Position numbers and translations under genes: made by a program. From assembly GCA_009829735.1 (NCBI GenBank), contig CM020619.1, forward strand, positions 4,355,727-4,419,726: a DNA stretch of 64,000 nt, written 5' to 3'. Shown in pieces: positions 32,499 to 44,416 of this stretch. The stretch comes from Pyropia yezoensis (Eukaryota > Rhodophyta > Bangiophyceae > Bangiales > Bangiaceae). Under the pieces are notes generated by a model. It saw only the letters and a list, made by a program, of their open reading frames with translations, ran no database searches and was not told where the DNA came from. Numbering within the stretch: the first letter of the stretch is position 1; the number at the start of each line of letters is the position of its first letter.

Positions 32499-33968
32499 CT
32501 AGTACAGCTGCACCGCCACGGCCGCATCGGCTGCCACCCCCTTGCCGTGCTCCAGACACAAGCCCAAGTTGATCTTGGCAAGCACGTTGCCCGCGTCGGC
32601 CGCCTCCCGGTAGAGCCGGACCGTCTCGGCCGCATCGGCTGCCACCCCCTTGCCGTGCTGCAGACACAAAGCCAAGTTGTGTTTGGCGCTCATGTTGCCC
32701 GCGTCAGCCGCCTCCCGGTAGAGCCGGACCGCTTCGGCCGCATCGGCTGCCACCCCCTTGCCGTGCTCCAGACACAAGCCGAAGTTGTTCTTGGCAAGCA
32801 CGTTGCCCGAGTCGGCCGCGTCCCGGTACAGCCGGACCGCCTCGGCCGCATCGGCTGCCACCCCCTTGCCGTGCTCCAGACACAAGCCCAAGTTGATCTT
32901 GGCATGCACGCTGCCCGAGTCAGCCGCCTCCAGGTACAGCCGGACCGCCTCGGCCGCATCGGCTGCCACCCGCTTGCCGTGCTCCAGACACAAGCCCAAG
33001 TTGTGTTTGGCGCCCATGTTGCCCGCGTCGGCCGCCTCCCGATACAGCCGCACCGCCTCGGTCGCATCGGCTGCCACCCCCTTGCCGTGCTGCAGACACA
33101 AGCCCAAGTTGTTCTTGGCAGCCAAGTCGCCCGCGTCGGCCGCCTCCCGGTAGAGCCGCACCGCCTCGGCCGCATCCGCTGCCACCCCCTTGCCGTGCTC
33201 CAGACACAAGCCCAAGTTGATCTTGGCAAGCACGTTGCCCGCGTCAGCCGCCTCCCGGTACAGCCGGACCGCCTCGGCCGCATCGGCTGCCACCCCCTTG
33301 CCGTGCTGCAGACACAAGGCCAAGTTGTGTTTGGCGCTCATGTTGCCCGCGTCAACCGCCTCCCCGTAGAGCCGGACCGCCTCGGCCGCATCGGCTGCCA
33401 CCCCCTTGCCGTGCTCCAGACACAAGCCCAAGTTGTGTTTGGCGCCCATGTTGCCCGCGTCGGCCGCGTCCCGGCACAGCCGCACCGCCTCGGTCGCACC
33501 CGCTGCCACCCCCTTGCCGTGCTGCAGACACACGGCCAAGGTTTTCTTGGCAGCCAAGTCGCCCGCCTCGGCCGCCTCCCGGTACAGCCGCACCGCCTCG
33601 GTCGCATCCGCTGCCACCCCCTTGCCGTGCTGCAGACACACGGCCAAGTTGTTCTTGGCAGCCAAGTCGCCCGCGTCGGCCGCCTCCCGGTAGAGCCGCA
33701 CCGCCTCGGCCGCATGGGCTGCCACGCCCTTGCCGCGCTCAAGATAAAAGCCCAAATTGTTCTTGGCAAGCACGCTGCCCGAGACAGCCGCCTCCCGGTA
33801 CAGCCGGACCACCTCGGCCGCATCGGCTGCCACCCCCTTGCCGTGCTCCAGACACAAGCCCAAGTTGTGTTTGGCGCCCATGTTGCCCGCGTCGGCCGCC
33901 TCCCGGTACAGCCGGACCGCCTCGGTCGCATCCGCTGCCACCCCCTTGCCGTGCTGCAGACACACGGC
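32499..33968 (-). pseudogene. Sel1 array segment between two in-frame stops
   Basis: About 13 further Sel1 units are open from just after an in-frame TAG at 33969-33971 (a Leu codon in other units) to the TAG at 32499. Both stops stay in the same frame as the Sel1 consensus, so these are nonsense changes within a once-continuous array. Units here differ more from one another (for example LGFYLERGKGVAAHAAE) than units elsewhere. Confidence 0.55.
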
Positions 33969-35214
33969 CTAGTTGTTCTTGGCAGCCAAGTCGCCCGCCT
34001 CGGCCGCCTCCCGGTACAGGCAAAACCGCCTCGGCAGCATCTGCTGCCACCCCCTTGCCGTGCTCCAGACACAAGCCCAAGTTGTGTTTGGCGCCCATGT
34101 TGCCCGCGTCGGCCGCCTCCCGGTAGAGCCGCACCGCCTCGGTCGCATCCGCTGCCACCCCCTTGCCGTTCTCCCGACACAAGCCCAAGTTGTGTTTGGC
34201 GCCCATGTTGCCCGCGTCGGCCGCCTCCCGGTACAGCCGCACCGCCTCGGTCGCATCCGCTGCCACCCCCTTGCCGTGCTTCAGACGCAAGGCCAAGTTG
34301 TGTTTGGCGCCCATACTGCCCGCGTCAGCCGCCTCCCGGTAGAGCCGGACCGCCTCGGCAGCATCGGCTGCCACCCCCTTGCCGTGCTCCAGACACAAGC
34401 CCAAGTTGATCTTAGCAAGCGCGCTGCCCGAGTCAGCCGCCTCCCGGTACAGCCGGACCGCTTCGGCCGCATCGGCTGCCACCCCCTTGCCGTGCTCCAG
34501 ACACACGGCCAAGTTGTTCTTGGCAAGCACGTTGCCCGAGTCGGCCGCCTCCCGGTACAGCCGGACCGCCTCGGCAGCATCGGCTGCCACCCCCTTGTCG
34601 TGCTCCAGACACAAGCCCAAGTTGTTCTTGGCAAGCACGCTGCCCGAGTCAGCCGCCTCCCGGTACAGCCGGACCGCCTCGGCCGCATCGGCTGCCACCC
34701 CCTTGCCGTGCTCCAGACACAAGCCCAAGTTGTGTTTGGCGCCCATGTTGCCCGCGTCGGCCGCCTCCCGGTACAGCCGGACCGCCTCGGTCGCATCCGC
34801 TGCCACCCCCTTGCCGTGCTCCAGACACAAGCCCAAGTTGTGTTTGGCGCCCATGTTGCCCGCGTCTGCCGCCTCCCGGTACAGCCGCACCGCCTCGGTC
34901 GCATCTGCTGCCACCCCCTTGCCGTGCTCCAGACACAAGGCCAAGTTGTGTTTGGCGCCCATGTTGCCCGCGTCAGCCGCCTCCCGGTAGAGCCGGACCG
35001 CCTCGGCAGCATCGGCTGCCACCCCCTTGCCGTGCTCCAGACACAAGCCCAAGTTGATCTTGGCAAGCACGCCGCCCGAGTCAGCCGTCTCCCGGTACAG
35101 CCGGACCGCTTCGGCCGCATCGGCTGCCACCCCCTTGCCGTGCTCCAGACACAAGCCCAAGTTGATCTTGGCAAGCGCGCTGCCCGAGTCAGCCGCCTCC
35201 CGGTACAGCCGGAC

Positions 35215-35788
35215 TGTAGCATCCCTGGCCCCGACTTGGCGCCGACCCGGGACTGCAACCAGAGGGCACCAGGTGCCAGAACACGCCCGCCGTGTGGCGA
35301 TGGTTGGCGGCCGTGGCCCGTGCCCGGCACTGGGATGCGGTGGACTACGCTATCCACACGCGAGAGAGGGATTTCTGATGTGTTTTTGCATATTTGTGAG
35401 GGACTTGATTTGAGAGAATTTGAGTGTGAGATTAGTGAGTGGGAATAGAATTAGTAGTGATAGTGGCCCCCGACCTGACGAGGTTAGACTCGGGTCGGGG
35501 CCACTCGGGGTTATGGGGGGGGGCTACCGGGCCAACGTGCCGGGGTTCCCCCAGATGCACGTTAAGAGGGACAGCGAGGCGCCCTCGGCCCGCGCCCTCA
35601 GGGAAAAAGACAACTGCGCGTTTGCTTTCCTCTTCCCCGTGTGCACTACCGTGCGTATCTGTTTGCCCTGCGAGCAGGCACGTGAGGCAACAGGCATACC
35701 ATTCTCGTAGTTCCCCTTTCTGCGTTACCTGTCCCTTTCCCCCGAGGGATATTGACACGTGTCTGAGAGGATCGAGTTTTATACCACA
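35215..35788 (+). repeat. 5' LTR (574 bp)
   Basis: It begins TGTAGCATCCC and ends TATACCACA. It is the same length as, and by eye identical to, 46721-47294. It contains a GC-rich stem-loop, with arms near 35463-35475 and 35493-35504 (GTGGCC.../...GGCCAC). Confidence 0.93.
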
Positions 35789-36000
35789 TATTTGGTGGAG
35801 CAGCAGGGGATGATTGGAGTGTTTGAGAAGAGACATTTGGGAGCAGCGGTTGCGTTGTTCCTATTCTGTCTTTTTCTGTGGGTTGGGAATTATTTGCACC
35901 CGTTCACGGGAACCCCATTCCTGGCTCTCCAACCCCTCTCTTGTGGTCTTGCGATCTTTGGACACGCAGGTAACTGGACTGTGGCTGTCAAGAGACCAAC

Positions 36001-37761
36001 ATGGCTACCCTCCCTGGCACGACGGTGCCCGAAGGGGTAGACCCCGCGTCCCTTGACGCATCCCTGGTCACCGCGGGGGACGGTGCCCAACCCGGCGTTC
36101 TCCCTACGGGTGAAGCAGACCTGGGCGTGACATCCGGTAGTGGACTGGAGTCTACAGGCGGCCAAGTACCGCCTGCTCCCGTTCCTCCGGCTGTTCCTCC
36201 TGTGGGAGCCACCCCGGGGTCAACGGCGTTTGAGTCCGCTCGCAGCAGACGTCTCCCTCCTGTCGGTTCTACTCTTCAACCTCCAGGGATAGCCCCTGGT
36301 GTGTTTACTCCTGGACCCACACATGGCAGCTGGGTGTATACACCTCTTCCTGTGGGCACTAGCAGTGCCAGAGGCACCGCTATGACTGGTTCTACGGGTC
36401 TTCCTGAGACTTCGACTCCTGGGACCGGCCAAGCTTTTCCTCCCCTTGCGTCCTATGGGGCGGGGAGCTCCAAGACCGGTGACCGGAGCAGCCGTAGGCG
36501 TCGGCGTCGTCGCCGCCGCTCTAGCACCAGCGAGACCAGTTCCTCCAGCTCTGAGGAGGGATATGACTGGGATGCATCTCCCGGTCCTACCCGGCGCAGG
36601 CTAGTCGAGTTCGACTTCCCTGCCCACCAAGTGGGAGATGCCACCCTGAACAAGGTCACGTATTGGGGTAACTACCGGCTGGAGAACCAAGACCAAGGTT
36701 ACACCCGGAAGATGGCAAAGAAGATGGCATCCCTGAACCGGCGAATGCAGCCGAGCTTTGGGGGACATCCTAAGTTTTCCGGGAAGAGACCGGCGCTTAT
36801 CTTTGCCTTCCTGCGCCGGTTTGTCAAGGCATGCAATGACAACGATGTGTCCGAGGGCAAGGCTCTCTATCTCCTGGTTAACTTCATGACCGGAGAAGCG
36901 GAACAGCGGTTTGCACAGGTTCTACCAGACTCTGCCGGGCACATTGTTGGACGTACCGTCGCGAGTTATCCGGAGGCGGTCAACTGGCTCCTGTCCAACT
37001 ACGCAGACGCGGACTCCCTGCGTAAGGCAGTCGGTAGGCTGAACCGGGCAACCATGGAGAGACAAGAGACTCCAGAGGCGTTCGCCCGTCGTGTCCGGGA
37101 GATGAGCGATGCTTGTGGCAACGTTTACCCTGAGGACAGGCTCAAGATGATCTTCTCGGAGGGGCTTCCTGAATATCTTCAAGTGGATGCGGAGAACTAC
37201 AACCAGGAACATCAAGAACATACCTTCCAGCAGTTGATGGCCTACACCCAGGGCAAGCACCGGCAAGCCAAGGCCCTCCAGGCTCCTATGGTATCAACCC
37301 CCAAGCCGTTGTCGCGAGTTCGTCCCGGACCCGACAAGTATAAGGGAGGTGATAACCCGGTACCGGTACTCGCAGTTGGCGAGGCCTCACCCATGGAGTC
37401 AAGGGACAAGTGGGGCGGCTTCGTTTCTAAGGAGCAACCTTCCCTGGTCGCCCCCAAGCAGATCAGGAACCAGCGGTTCCGGTCTTGCTGGCTGTGCCAG
37501 AAGGAGGATCATATGTCCTACCAGTGCCCGACCATTCCCGAGGATCTTCAGGAGAAACTTAAGCGTCAAGGACTGGTGTTTGCAAAGGCGGTCAACTGGG
37601 CTGACCGGCGGGCACCCTCCAAGATGGACAAGGCACAGGTACATGCCATCCGAGTGGCAACCTTACAGAGCATCACGGAGGCTCTGGCAAGGGAAGCTCC
37701 TACGGACTTTGACCTGGAGACCGAAACCTCTAAGGACTCCTCGGAGCCGGGAAACGAGTAG
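36001..37761 (+). CDS. Gag of the chromovirus
   Basis: The frame has 586 residues from the ATG at 36001. A Pro/Ser/Thr-rich head is followed by a run of Arg and Ser, a capsid-like helical region (about residues 200-400, with RFVKACNDND and EQRFAQVLPDS), and one CCHC zinc knuckle (CWLCQKEDHMSYQC) near residue 500. This is the usual retrotransposon Gag plan. A second, nearly identical copy of the region follows the N gap. Confidence 0.88.
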   Translation: MATLPGTTVPEGVDPASLDASLVTAGDGAQPGVLPTGEADLGVTSGSGLESTGGQVPPAPVPPAVPPVGATPGSTAFESARSRRLPPVGSTLQPPGIAPGVFTPGPTHGSWVYTPLPVGTSSARGTAMTGSTGLPETSTPGTGQAFPPLASYGAGSSKTGDRSSRRRRRRRRRSSTSETSSSSSEEGYDWDASPGPTRRRLVEFDFPAHQVGDATLNKVTYWGNYRLENQDQGYTRKMAKKMASLNRRMQPSFGGHPKFSGKRPALIFAFLRRFVKACNDNDVSEGKALYLLVNFMTGEAEQRFAQVLPDSAGHIVGRTVASYPEAVNWLLSNYADADSLRKAVGRLNRATMERQETPEAFARRVREMSDACGNVYPEDRLKMIFSEGLPEYLQVDAENYNQEHQEHTFQQLMAYTQGKHRQAKALQAPMVSTPKPLSRVRPGPDKYKGGDNPVPVLAVGEASPMESRDKWGGFVSKEQPSLVAPKQIRNQRFRSCWLCQKEDHMSYQCPTIPEDLQEKLKRQGLVFAKAVNWADRRAPSKMDKAQVHAIRVATLQSITEALAREAPTDFDLETETSKDSSEPGNE

Positions 37762-37873
37762 GGCAGGCGCTCTCCCCAAGTGTCTTCCCGAATCTCCAAC
37801 GGCAGGGTACTTCTACCTGTTCTCCCCTTGCGTGCCGGGAGAAAGGACGGCAGTTACCTGCTCAACCGGTAGC

Positions 37874-38373
37874 NNNNNNNNNNNNNNNNNNNNNNNNNNN
37901 NNNNNNNNNNNNNNNNNNNNNNNNNNNNNNNNNNNNNNNNNNNNNNNNNNNNNNNNNNNNNNNNNNNNNNNNNNNNNNNNNNNNNNNNNNNNNNNNNNNN
38001 NNNNNNNNNNNNNNNNNNNNNNNNNNNNNNNNNNNNNNNNNNNNNNNNNNNNNNNNNNNNNNNNNNNNNNNNNNNNNNNNNNNNNNNNNNNNNNNNNNNN
38101 NNNNNNNNNNNNNNNNNNNNNNNNNNNNNNNNNNNNNNNNNNNNNNNNNNNNNNNNNNNNNNNNNNNNNNNNNNNNNNNNNNNNNNNNNNNNNNNNNNNN
38201 NNNNNNNNNNNNNNNNNNNNNNNNNNNNNNNNNNNNNNNNNNNNNNNNNNNNNNNNNNNNNNNNNNNNNNNNNNNNNNNNNNNNNNNNNNNNNNNNNNNN
38301 NNNNNNNNNNNNNNNNNNNNNNNNNNNNNNNNNNNNNNNNNNNNNNNNNNNNNNNNNNNNNNNNNNNNNNNNN
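37874..38373. other. Assembly gap of 500 N
   Basis: Exactly 500 undetermined bases, the conventional filler for a scaffold join of unknown size. The sequence just before it (to ...CAACCGGTAGC) is the same as that ending at 40294, and the sequence just after it matches 35949 onward. The two contig ends therefore overlap, and the gap is probably not real missing DNA. Confidence 0.95.
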
Positions 38374-40294
38374 GCGATCTTTGGACACGCAGGTACTGGA
38401 CTGTGGCTGTCAAGAGACCAACATGGCTACCCTCCCTGGCACGACGGTGCCCGAAGGGGTAGACCCCCGCGTCCCTTGACGCATCCCTGGTCACCGCGGG
38501 GGACGGTGCCCACCCGGCGTTCTCCCTACGGGTGAAGCAGACCTGGGCGTGACATCCGGTAGTGGACTGGAGTCTACAGGCGGCCAAGTACCGCCTGCTC
38601 CCGTTCCTCCGGCTGTTCCTCCTGTGGGAGCCACCCCGGGGTCAACGGCGTTTGAGTCCGCTCGCAGCAGACGTCTCCCTCCTGTCGGTTCTACTCTTCA
38701 ACCTCCAGGGATAGCCCCTGGTGTGTTTACTCCTGGACCCACACATGGCAGCTGGGTGTATACACCTCTTCCTGTGGGCACTAGCAGTGCCAGAGGCACC
38801 GCTATGACTGGTTCTACGGGTCTTCCTGAGACTTCGACTCCTGGGACCGGCCAAGCTTTTCCTCCCTTGCGTCCTATGGGGCGGGGAGCTCCAAGACCGG
38901 TGACCGGAGCAGCCGTAGGCGTCGGCGTCGTCGCCGTCGCTCTAGCACCAGCGAGACCAGTTCCTCCAGCTCTGAGGAGGGATATGACTGGGATGCATCT
39001 CCCGGTCCTACCCGGCGCAGGCTAGTCGAGTTCGACTTCCCTGCCCACCAAGTGGGAGATGCCACCCTGAACAAGGTCACGTATTGGGGTAACTACCGGC
39101 TGGAGAACCAAGACCAAGGTTACACCCGGAAGATGGCAAAGAAGATGGCATCCCTGAACCGGCGAATGCAGCCGAGCTTTGGGGGACATCCTAAGTTTTC
39201 CGGGAAGAGACCGGCGCTTATCTTTGCCTTCCTGCGCCGGTTTGTCAAGGCATGCAATGACAACGATGTGTCCGAGGGCAAGGCTCTCTATCTCCTGGTT
39301 AACTTCATGACCGGAGAAGCGGAACAGCGGTTTGCACAGGTTCTACCAGACTCTGCCGGGCACATTGTTGGACGTACCGTCGCGAGTTATCCGGAGGCGG
39401 TCAACTGGCTCCTGTCCAACTACGCAGACGCGGACTCCCTGCGTAAGGCAGTCGGTAGGCTGAACCGGGCAACCATGGAGAGACAAGAGACTCCAGAGGC
39501 GTTCGCCCGTCGTGTCCGGGAGATGAGCGATGCTTGTGGCAAACGTTTACCCTGAGGACAGGCTCAAGATGATCTTCTCGGAGGGGCTTCCTGAATATCT
39601 TCAAGTGGATGCGGAGAACTACAACCAGGAACATCAAGAACATACCTTCCAGCAGTTGATGGCCTACACCCAGGGCAAGCACCGGCAAGCCAAGGCCCTC
39701 CAGGCTCCTATGGTATCAACCCCCAAGCCGTTGTCGCGAGTTCGTCCCGGACCCGACAAGTATAAGGGAGGTGATAACCCGGTACCGGTACTCGCAGTTG
39801 GCGAGGCCTCACCCATGGAGTCAAGGGACAAGTGGGGCGGCTTCGTTTCTAAGGAGCAACCTTCCCTGGTCGCCCCCAAGCAGATCAGGAACCAGCGGTT
39901 CCGGTCTTGCTGGCTGTGCCAGAAGGAGGATCATATGTCCTACCAGTGCCCGACCATTCCCGAGGATCTTCAGGAGAAACTTAAGCGTCAAGGACTGGTG
40001 TTTGCAAAGGCGGTCAACTGGGCTGACCGGCGGGCACCCTCCAAGATGGACAAGGCACAGGTACATGCCATCCGAGTGGCAACCTTACAGAGCATCACGG
40101 AGGCTCTGGCAAGGGAAGCTCCTACGGACTTTGACCTGGAGACCGAAACCTCTAAGGACTCCTCGGAGCCGGGAAACGAGTAGGGCAGGCGCTCTCCCCA
40201 AGTGTCTTCCCGAATCTCCAACGGCAGGGTACTTCTACCTGTTCTCCCCTTGCGTGCCGGGAGAAAGGACGGCAGTTACCTGCTCAACCGGTAG
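38374..40294 (+). other. Second copy of the gag region, probable contig overlap
   Basis: This repeats 35949-37873 almost base for base. It differs by a few small changes and so does not read as one clean gag frame. Because it abuts a 500-N gap at matching ends, I take it as the same piece of DNA assembled twice, not a tandem gag. Reads from a second, slightly different element copy could also explain it. Confidence 0.8.
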
Positions 40295-40311
40295 CCGCCT
40301 GGACACCCTGT

Positions 40312-43300
40312 TTGTTCAAGGGGACCTTGCTCGTCCTGCGTAAGGAAAACCTCAAGATTAATGCTCGTATGCGTGTGGGGGATAGCCTCCCCCAAGCTGT
40401 TACGCCGGTGGTCGACACGGGAGCCGGACCAAGCGTCATCACTGAGAACCTGTTACCTCCGGGCTGGCGTCGACATGCCTGGAGAGCGCCTACCAAGACC
40501 CGGATTGTAGACGCATCAGGTCAAACCCTACGACCGCTTGGCCGTCTTCCCGTCGCCATCTATGTCAACAATGAACCAATGCTTTTTCCCTTTCTAGTAG
40601 TCAAGACCTTATCAGTCCCCCTCATCCTAGGCTGGGACTTCCAGAAGCAGCATGTCAAGAGCATCCTACCCGGAGAAGGAAAGGTGCAGTTCAACCATGG
40701 GGTTGTGTCACCAGTGCTGGAGCACCTGGACACCAAGGTTCGTGTGGCCAAGAACCAGAAGGAACGCATCCCACCCTCTACCTTGACCCTCATCAAACCG
40801 GTGCTCCTACCTCCTCGCTCGGAGACCAAGGTTCAAGTCACGACCCGGACTGCAGGTCAATGCCTGATCTACGGACGCAAGGAATTTCTGGCGAAACACC
40901 GATTATACCTAGCCCACGGACACCACAAGAAGGTGGAGAGGCACACCCCGTTCTCGGTGCTGATCGTCAACGTGAGCCGGAAGCCAATAACCCTCGCCAA
41001 GGGCACTCGAGTTGGTACAGCAGAGCCTTACCGGGGGTCCGCCCGCGCTATGAGCAAGGAAGACCTCTTCAACCTGCAACAAGAGCTGGCATCCAACTTG
41101 ACGGCCTTAGACGTATCTCCGGAACAAGAGCAGGCTGGCCGTACTACTCCGAAGCCGGAACAAGCACCGCCCGGGATGCCGAAGGTCAACCAAGAAAACG
41201 TCCCTCCCGACTTGAAGGAGGCACTGGAGAAGCTTCTCCAGGAATATCGGCACCTGTGGTCTGGAGAGCTGGGCAAGATGGACGCCACCCTACACCGGAT
41301 CCAACTCAAGCCAGATGCCAAACCAGTGCACATGCACCCATACCGGGCTGGACCTCATCGCCGGGATGAGATTGAGAAGCAGGTTAACAAGATGCTCAAG
41401 ATGGATGTTATCGAGCCGTCTGATGGCGAGTGGGCTTTCCCGGTGGTAGTCGTCCCGAAACCTGGCGGTCACTTCCGTTTCTGCGTTGACTACAGACGCC
41501 TGAACGAGATGACAGTCAAGGATGTATACCCGATACCCCGGATGGATGATTGCCTCGACTTTCTTGGTGATGCCACCCTCTTCTCGACGCTGGATTGTAA
41601 TGCCGGTTACTGGCAGATCCCTCTGGCTGACGAGGACAAGGACAAGACTACCTTCACGTGCCACATGGGACTGTTCCGGTGCAAGCGTCTCCCTTTTGGT
41701 CTCACTAATGCTCCGGCAACCTTCCAGAGAGCCATCGACATCATCCTGTCGGGGCTAAGGTGGAGAACATGTTTGGTCTACCTGGACGACATCATTGTTT
41801 TCTCCAAGACCCCAGCGGAACACCTGGAGCACCTTCGAGAGGTCCTGGCCCTCCTGTCCAAGGCTGGAGTTACCCTCAAGGCCGAGAAGTGCCACCTGTT
41901 TGAGACTGAGGTGGAGTACCTGGGGCACGTGCTGAGTCCGGGGGAGCTCCGAGTCAACGAGAAGAACATCAAGGCCCTCCGGCATGCACGGCAACCTAAA
42001 ACCCAGACGGAACTCAAGAGCTTCCTGGGTATGTGCAACGTCTACCGCCGGTTCGTACGGGACTACGCTTTGATTGCCCGGCCCTTGACCAAGCTTACTA
42101 GCAAGAAGCTTCCAGCACAACTCCCGGTGTTCGACGAGAAGCAGACAACAGCCTTCGGAGAGCTCAAGAAGCGCCTGACCACCACTCCAGTACTGGCGTT
42201 ACCCAAGCGGGAGGGTCAGTTTGTTCTGGAGACTGACGCCTGTGGCGTCCAGGTGGGGTGCTCACTACTCCAGCAACAACCTGATGGGCACTTCCTCCCG
42301 ATAGGCTACTACAGTCGCGTCTTGACTCCAGCCGAGAAGAACTATTCCACGACCGAGCGCGAGTGCTTGGCGGTCGTCTGGGCTTGCTTCCTGTTACGTC
42401 CATATCTTGAAGGACAAGAGTTCCTCATCCGGACGGACCACGCCAGTCTAAGGTGGCTGCTATGCATGGACAGCAGTCAAGGAAGGGTCGCCCGGTGGCG
42501 CCTACGCCTTTCGGAGTTCAAGTACAAGGTGTGCACCAGAGCAGGGAGGGAGCACCACTGCGCCGACACCATGTCCAGGCTGGAGACTCCTGCAGCCGAT
42601 ACCGGTCCTATCCCGGAGGAAATACCTTGCTTCATCCTCCCGAATGTCGGACGTGGCTGGCACGCTCCCCTGTACGAGACACCTGACGCTCATCACCCGG
42701 TAACCATTCACCGGATGCTGGAGGCACAATTGACGGACCCTCAATGCTTGGAGCTTCGCCACCAAATGGACCTGAACCGGAACAGTCGCTTCTCCGAGTC
42801 TACAGACGGACTCCTGGTACGGGTGTCACCCTTCGATGGGGCAACTCAAGTCTACGTACCCCGGAGCCTACGGACTGACATCCTACGCCTGGAGCACTCG
42901 TCTCCCCAGGCCGGGCATCCTGGTATCAATCGGATGTATGCTTCCATGAGACGACATTATTACTGGGAAACCATGGCCAGTGACGTCCATAAGTGCCTGG
43001 AGGCTTGTATTTCTTGTGCAAGGAACCGGTTGTCCCAGAGGAAGAAGACTTCTAAGCTACGCCTATTCCCTGCGGCGGAGCCCTTTGCAAGCTTAAGCAT
43101 GGACATCCTGGGGCCCCTACCTGAGACCTCCAGTGGCAACATATACCTGCTCATCATTTGTGACCGGTTCTCCAAGTTCACTCGAGCAATCCCGTTGAGA
43201 ACCATCACGGCTCTGGATGTCACGTCGGCCTTCTGCGAGTACTGGATAGCTGCCTACGGCCCTCCAGACTCCGTCTTAACCGACAACGGTCCCCAGTTTG

Positions 43301-44271
43301 CATCCCTGTTCTTCCAAGGAGTCTGTGACCTGATGGGCATCAAGAACTTGTACACCACGACGTACCACCCTCAAACGAACGGTCAGGTGGAACGATTCAA
43401 CCGGACCCTAGTGGACATGCTACGGCACTACGTGGAGGAGCACCAAGAAGACTGGGACGAGCTCCTGGCTGTCCTCACTCTAGCCTACAACTCCCGAGTT
43501 CACCGGACAACGGGAGTCGCTCCACTCGACTTTGTCACCCCAAGGCGGCTGACCAACTTCTCCCTGGAAAGAATACCGGATGGTCTCCAGCCTGCACTGA
43601 AGTCAGGTCCCAAGGCAAAGGATGAGTTCCTGGAACAACTAAAGCTCCTGCTCCCAAGAGTCAAGGAGTCAATCTCAAAGACCCAGGAGCGATACAAGCG
43701 GGACTATGACAAGGGTGTCCGGGAAAAGAACAAGGAACTGGGTGGTGGCGACTGGGTCTTTGTGGACAACCATAGCAAGACCCGGGGGAAGCTGGACTCT
43801 AAGACGGATGGACCTTATGAGATTCTCAATACGGATGGCTGGACCTTCCTTCTAGACGTGGATGGCTCTCCGTACCGGGTGAGCAGCGACCATGTCACCC
43901 GAGCTCCACCGCCAAGCCAACGGGACTTGACCCGGCGTAAGCGGACTGCGATACCCTGGCTATCCCAAGAAGAAGGTCGGGAATTTGTCTACGTCAAGTT
44001 TGTCGACCATGCCTGGAGAGATGGACGCCTGTACCTGCGAGTACGCTGGTTCGGCTTTAACCCAGCAGATGATACATGGGAACCCTCAAACCGGCTACCC
44101 ATCGCGGACGTCTGTGCCTACACGCGACGGAACGGGATCGAGGGCACTCCAGTGGCCAGAGCCGGCAAGATTCTGGAGTCGGACACGGAGGAGGACCAAG
44201 AGGACGGGGCCAACCAAGACCCTCGGGACGAGACGAGCTCGCCCGCAACGGATGCGGAACAAGAGGATTGA
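40312..44271 (+). CDS. Pol of the chromovirus: PR-RT-RH-INT-chromodomain
   Basis: The open frame has about 1319 codons. Domains in order: aspartic protease (VDTGAGPSV); reverse transcriptase (LDCNAGYWQIPL, and YLDDIIVFSKT carrying the YxDD-type catalytic pair); RNase H (LETDACGVQVG, RTDHASLRWLL); and integrase, with an HHCC zinc site (HPGINRMYASMRRHYYWE, CISCARNR) and a D-D-E core (MDILGPLP, LTDNGPQFAS, NGQVERFNRTL). A C-terminal chromodomain-like module follows (YLRVRWFGFNPADDTWEP). The terminal chromodomain places it among chromoviruses, which often target particular chromatin. In this family pol is usually made with Gag by frameshift or read-through, and is cut by the protease. The domain set looks complete. 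Confidence 0.92.
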   Translation: MFKGTLLVLRKENLKINARMRVGDSLPQAVTPVVDTGAGPSVITENLLPPGWRRHAWRAPTKTRIVDASGQTLRPLGRLPVAIYVNNEPMLFPFLVVKTLSVPLILGWDFQKQHVKSILPGEGKVQFNHGVVSPVLEHLDTKVRVAKNQKERIPPSTLTLIKPVLLPPRSETKVQVTTRTAGQCLIYGRKEFLAKHRLYLAHGHHKKVERHTPFSVLIVNVSRKPITLAKGTRVGTAEPYRGSARAMSKEDLFNLQQELASNLTALDVSPEQEQAGRTTPKPEQAPPGMPKVNQENVPPDLKEALEKLLQEYRHLWSGELGKMDATLHRIQLKPDAKPVHMHPYRAGPHRRDEIEKQVNKMLKMDVIEPSDGEWAFPVVVVPKPGGHFRFCVDYRRLNEMTVKDVYPIPRMDDCLDFLGDATLFSTLDCNAGYWQIPLADEDKDKTTFTCHMGLFRCKRLPFGLTNAPATFQRAIDIILSGLRWRTCLVYLDDIIVFSKTPAEHLEHLREVLALLSKAGVTLKAEKCHLFETEVEYLGHVLSPGELRVNEKNIKALRHARQPKTQTELKSFLGMCNVYRRFVRDYALIARPLTKLTSKKLPAQLPVFDEKQTTAFGELKKRLTTTPVLALPKREGQFVLETDACGVQVGCSLLQQQPDGHFLPIGYYSRVLTPAEKNYSTTERECLAVVWACFLLRPYLEGQEFLIRTDHASLRWLLCMDSSQGRVARWRLRLSEFKYKVCTRAGREHHCADTMSRLETPAADTGPIPEEIPCFILPNVGRGWHAPLYETPDAHHPVTIHRMLEAQLTDPQCLELRHQMDLNRNSRFSESTDGLLVRVSPFDGATQVYVPRSLRTDILRLEHSSPQAGHPGINRMYASMRRHYYWETMASDVHKCLEACISCARNRLSQRKKTSKLRLFPAAEPFASLSMDILGPLPETSSGNIYLLIICDRFSKFTRAIPLRTITALDVTSAFCEYWIAAYGPPDSVLTDNGPQFASLFFQGVCDLMGIKNLYTTTYHPQTNGQVERFNRTLVDMLRHYVEEHQEDWDELLAVLTLAYNSRVHRTTGVAPLDFVTPRRLTNFSLERIPDGLQPALKSGPKAKDEFLEQLKLLLPRVKESISKTQERYKRDYDKGVREKNKELGGGDWVFVDNHSKTRGKLDSKTDGPYEILNTDGWTFLLDVDGSPYRVSSDHVTRAPPPSQRDLTRRKRTAIPWLSQEEGREFVYVKFVDHAWRDGRLYLRVRWFGFNPADDTWEPSNRLPIADVCAYTRRNGIEGTPVARAGKILESDTEEDQEDGANQDPRDETSSPATDAEQED

Positions 44272-44416
44272 GAAGAAGGGAACGGGTATATCAAGGATAA
44301 CACGCAACGCAAGCATGGAACAATCAAGGAAAACCAGCACCCGCTCGAGCAACCCTTCTCTCCGCCTCTTCCCTCCTCGCTTCTCCCAAGACCCTCACCC
44401 TCCTTGCATCCAACTA

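Larger units (their letters stand above)
29628..35214 (-). repeat. Sel1 repeat array, distal block (about 51 units of 108 bp)
   Basis: This is the 3' part of the array, from the C-terminal end of the coding strand to the retrotransposon junction. The unit length is 108 bp with little variation. Near 34018 a one-base gain (CAGGCAAAACC where CAGCCGGACC is usual) shifts the frame. Higher-order duplications are visible: groups of units recur at 30.0-30.5 kb and 30.5-31.1 kb with near-identical sequence. Confidence 0.9.

Noticed and set aside
38374-40183. A second retrotransposon or tandem gag
   Set aside because: It matches the first gag region and meets it across a 500-N gap at equal ends; an assembly overlap is simpler.
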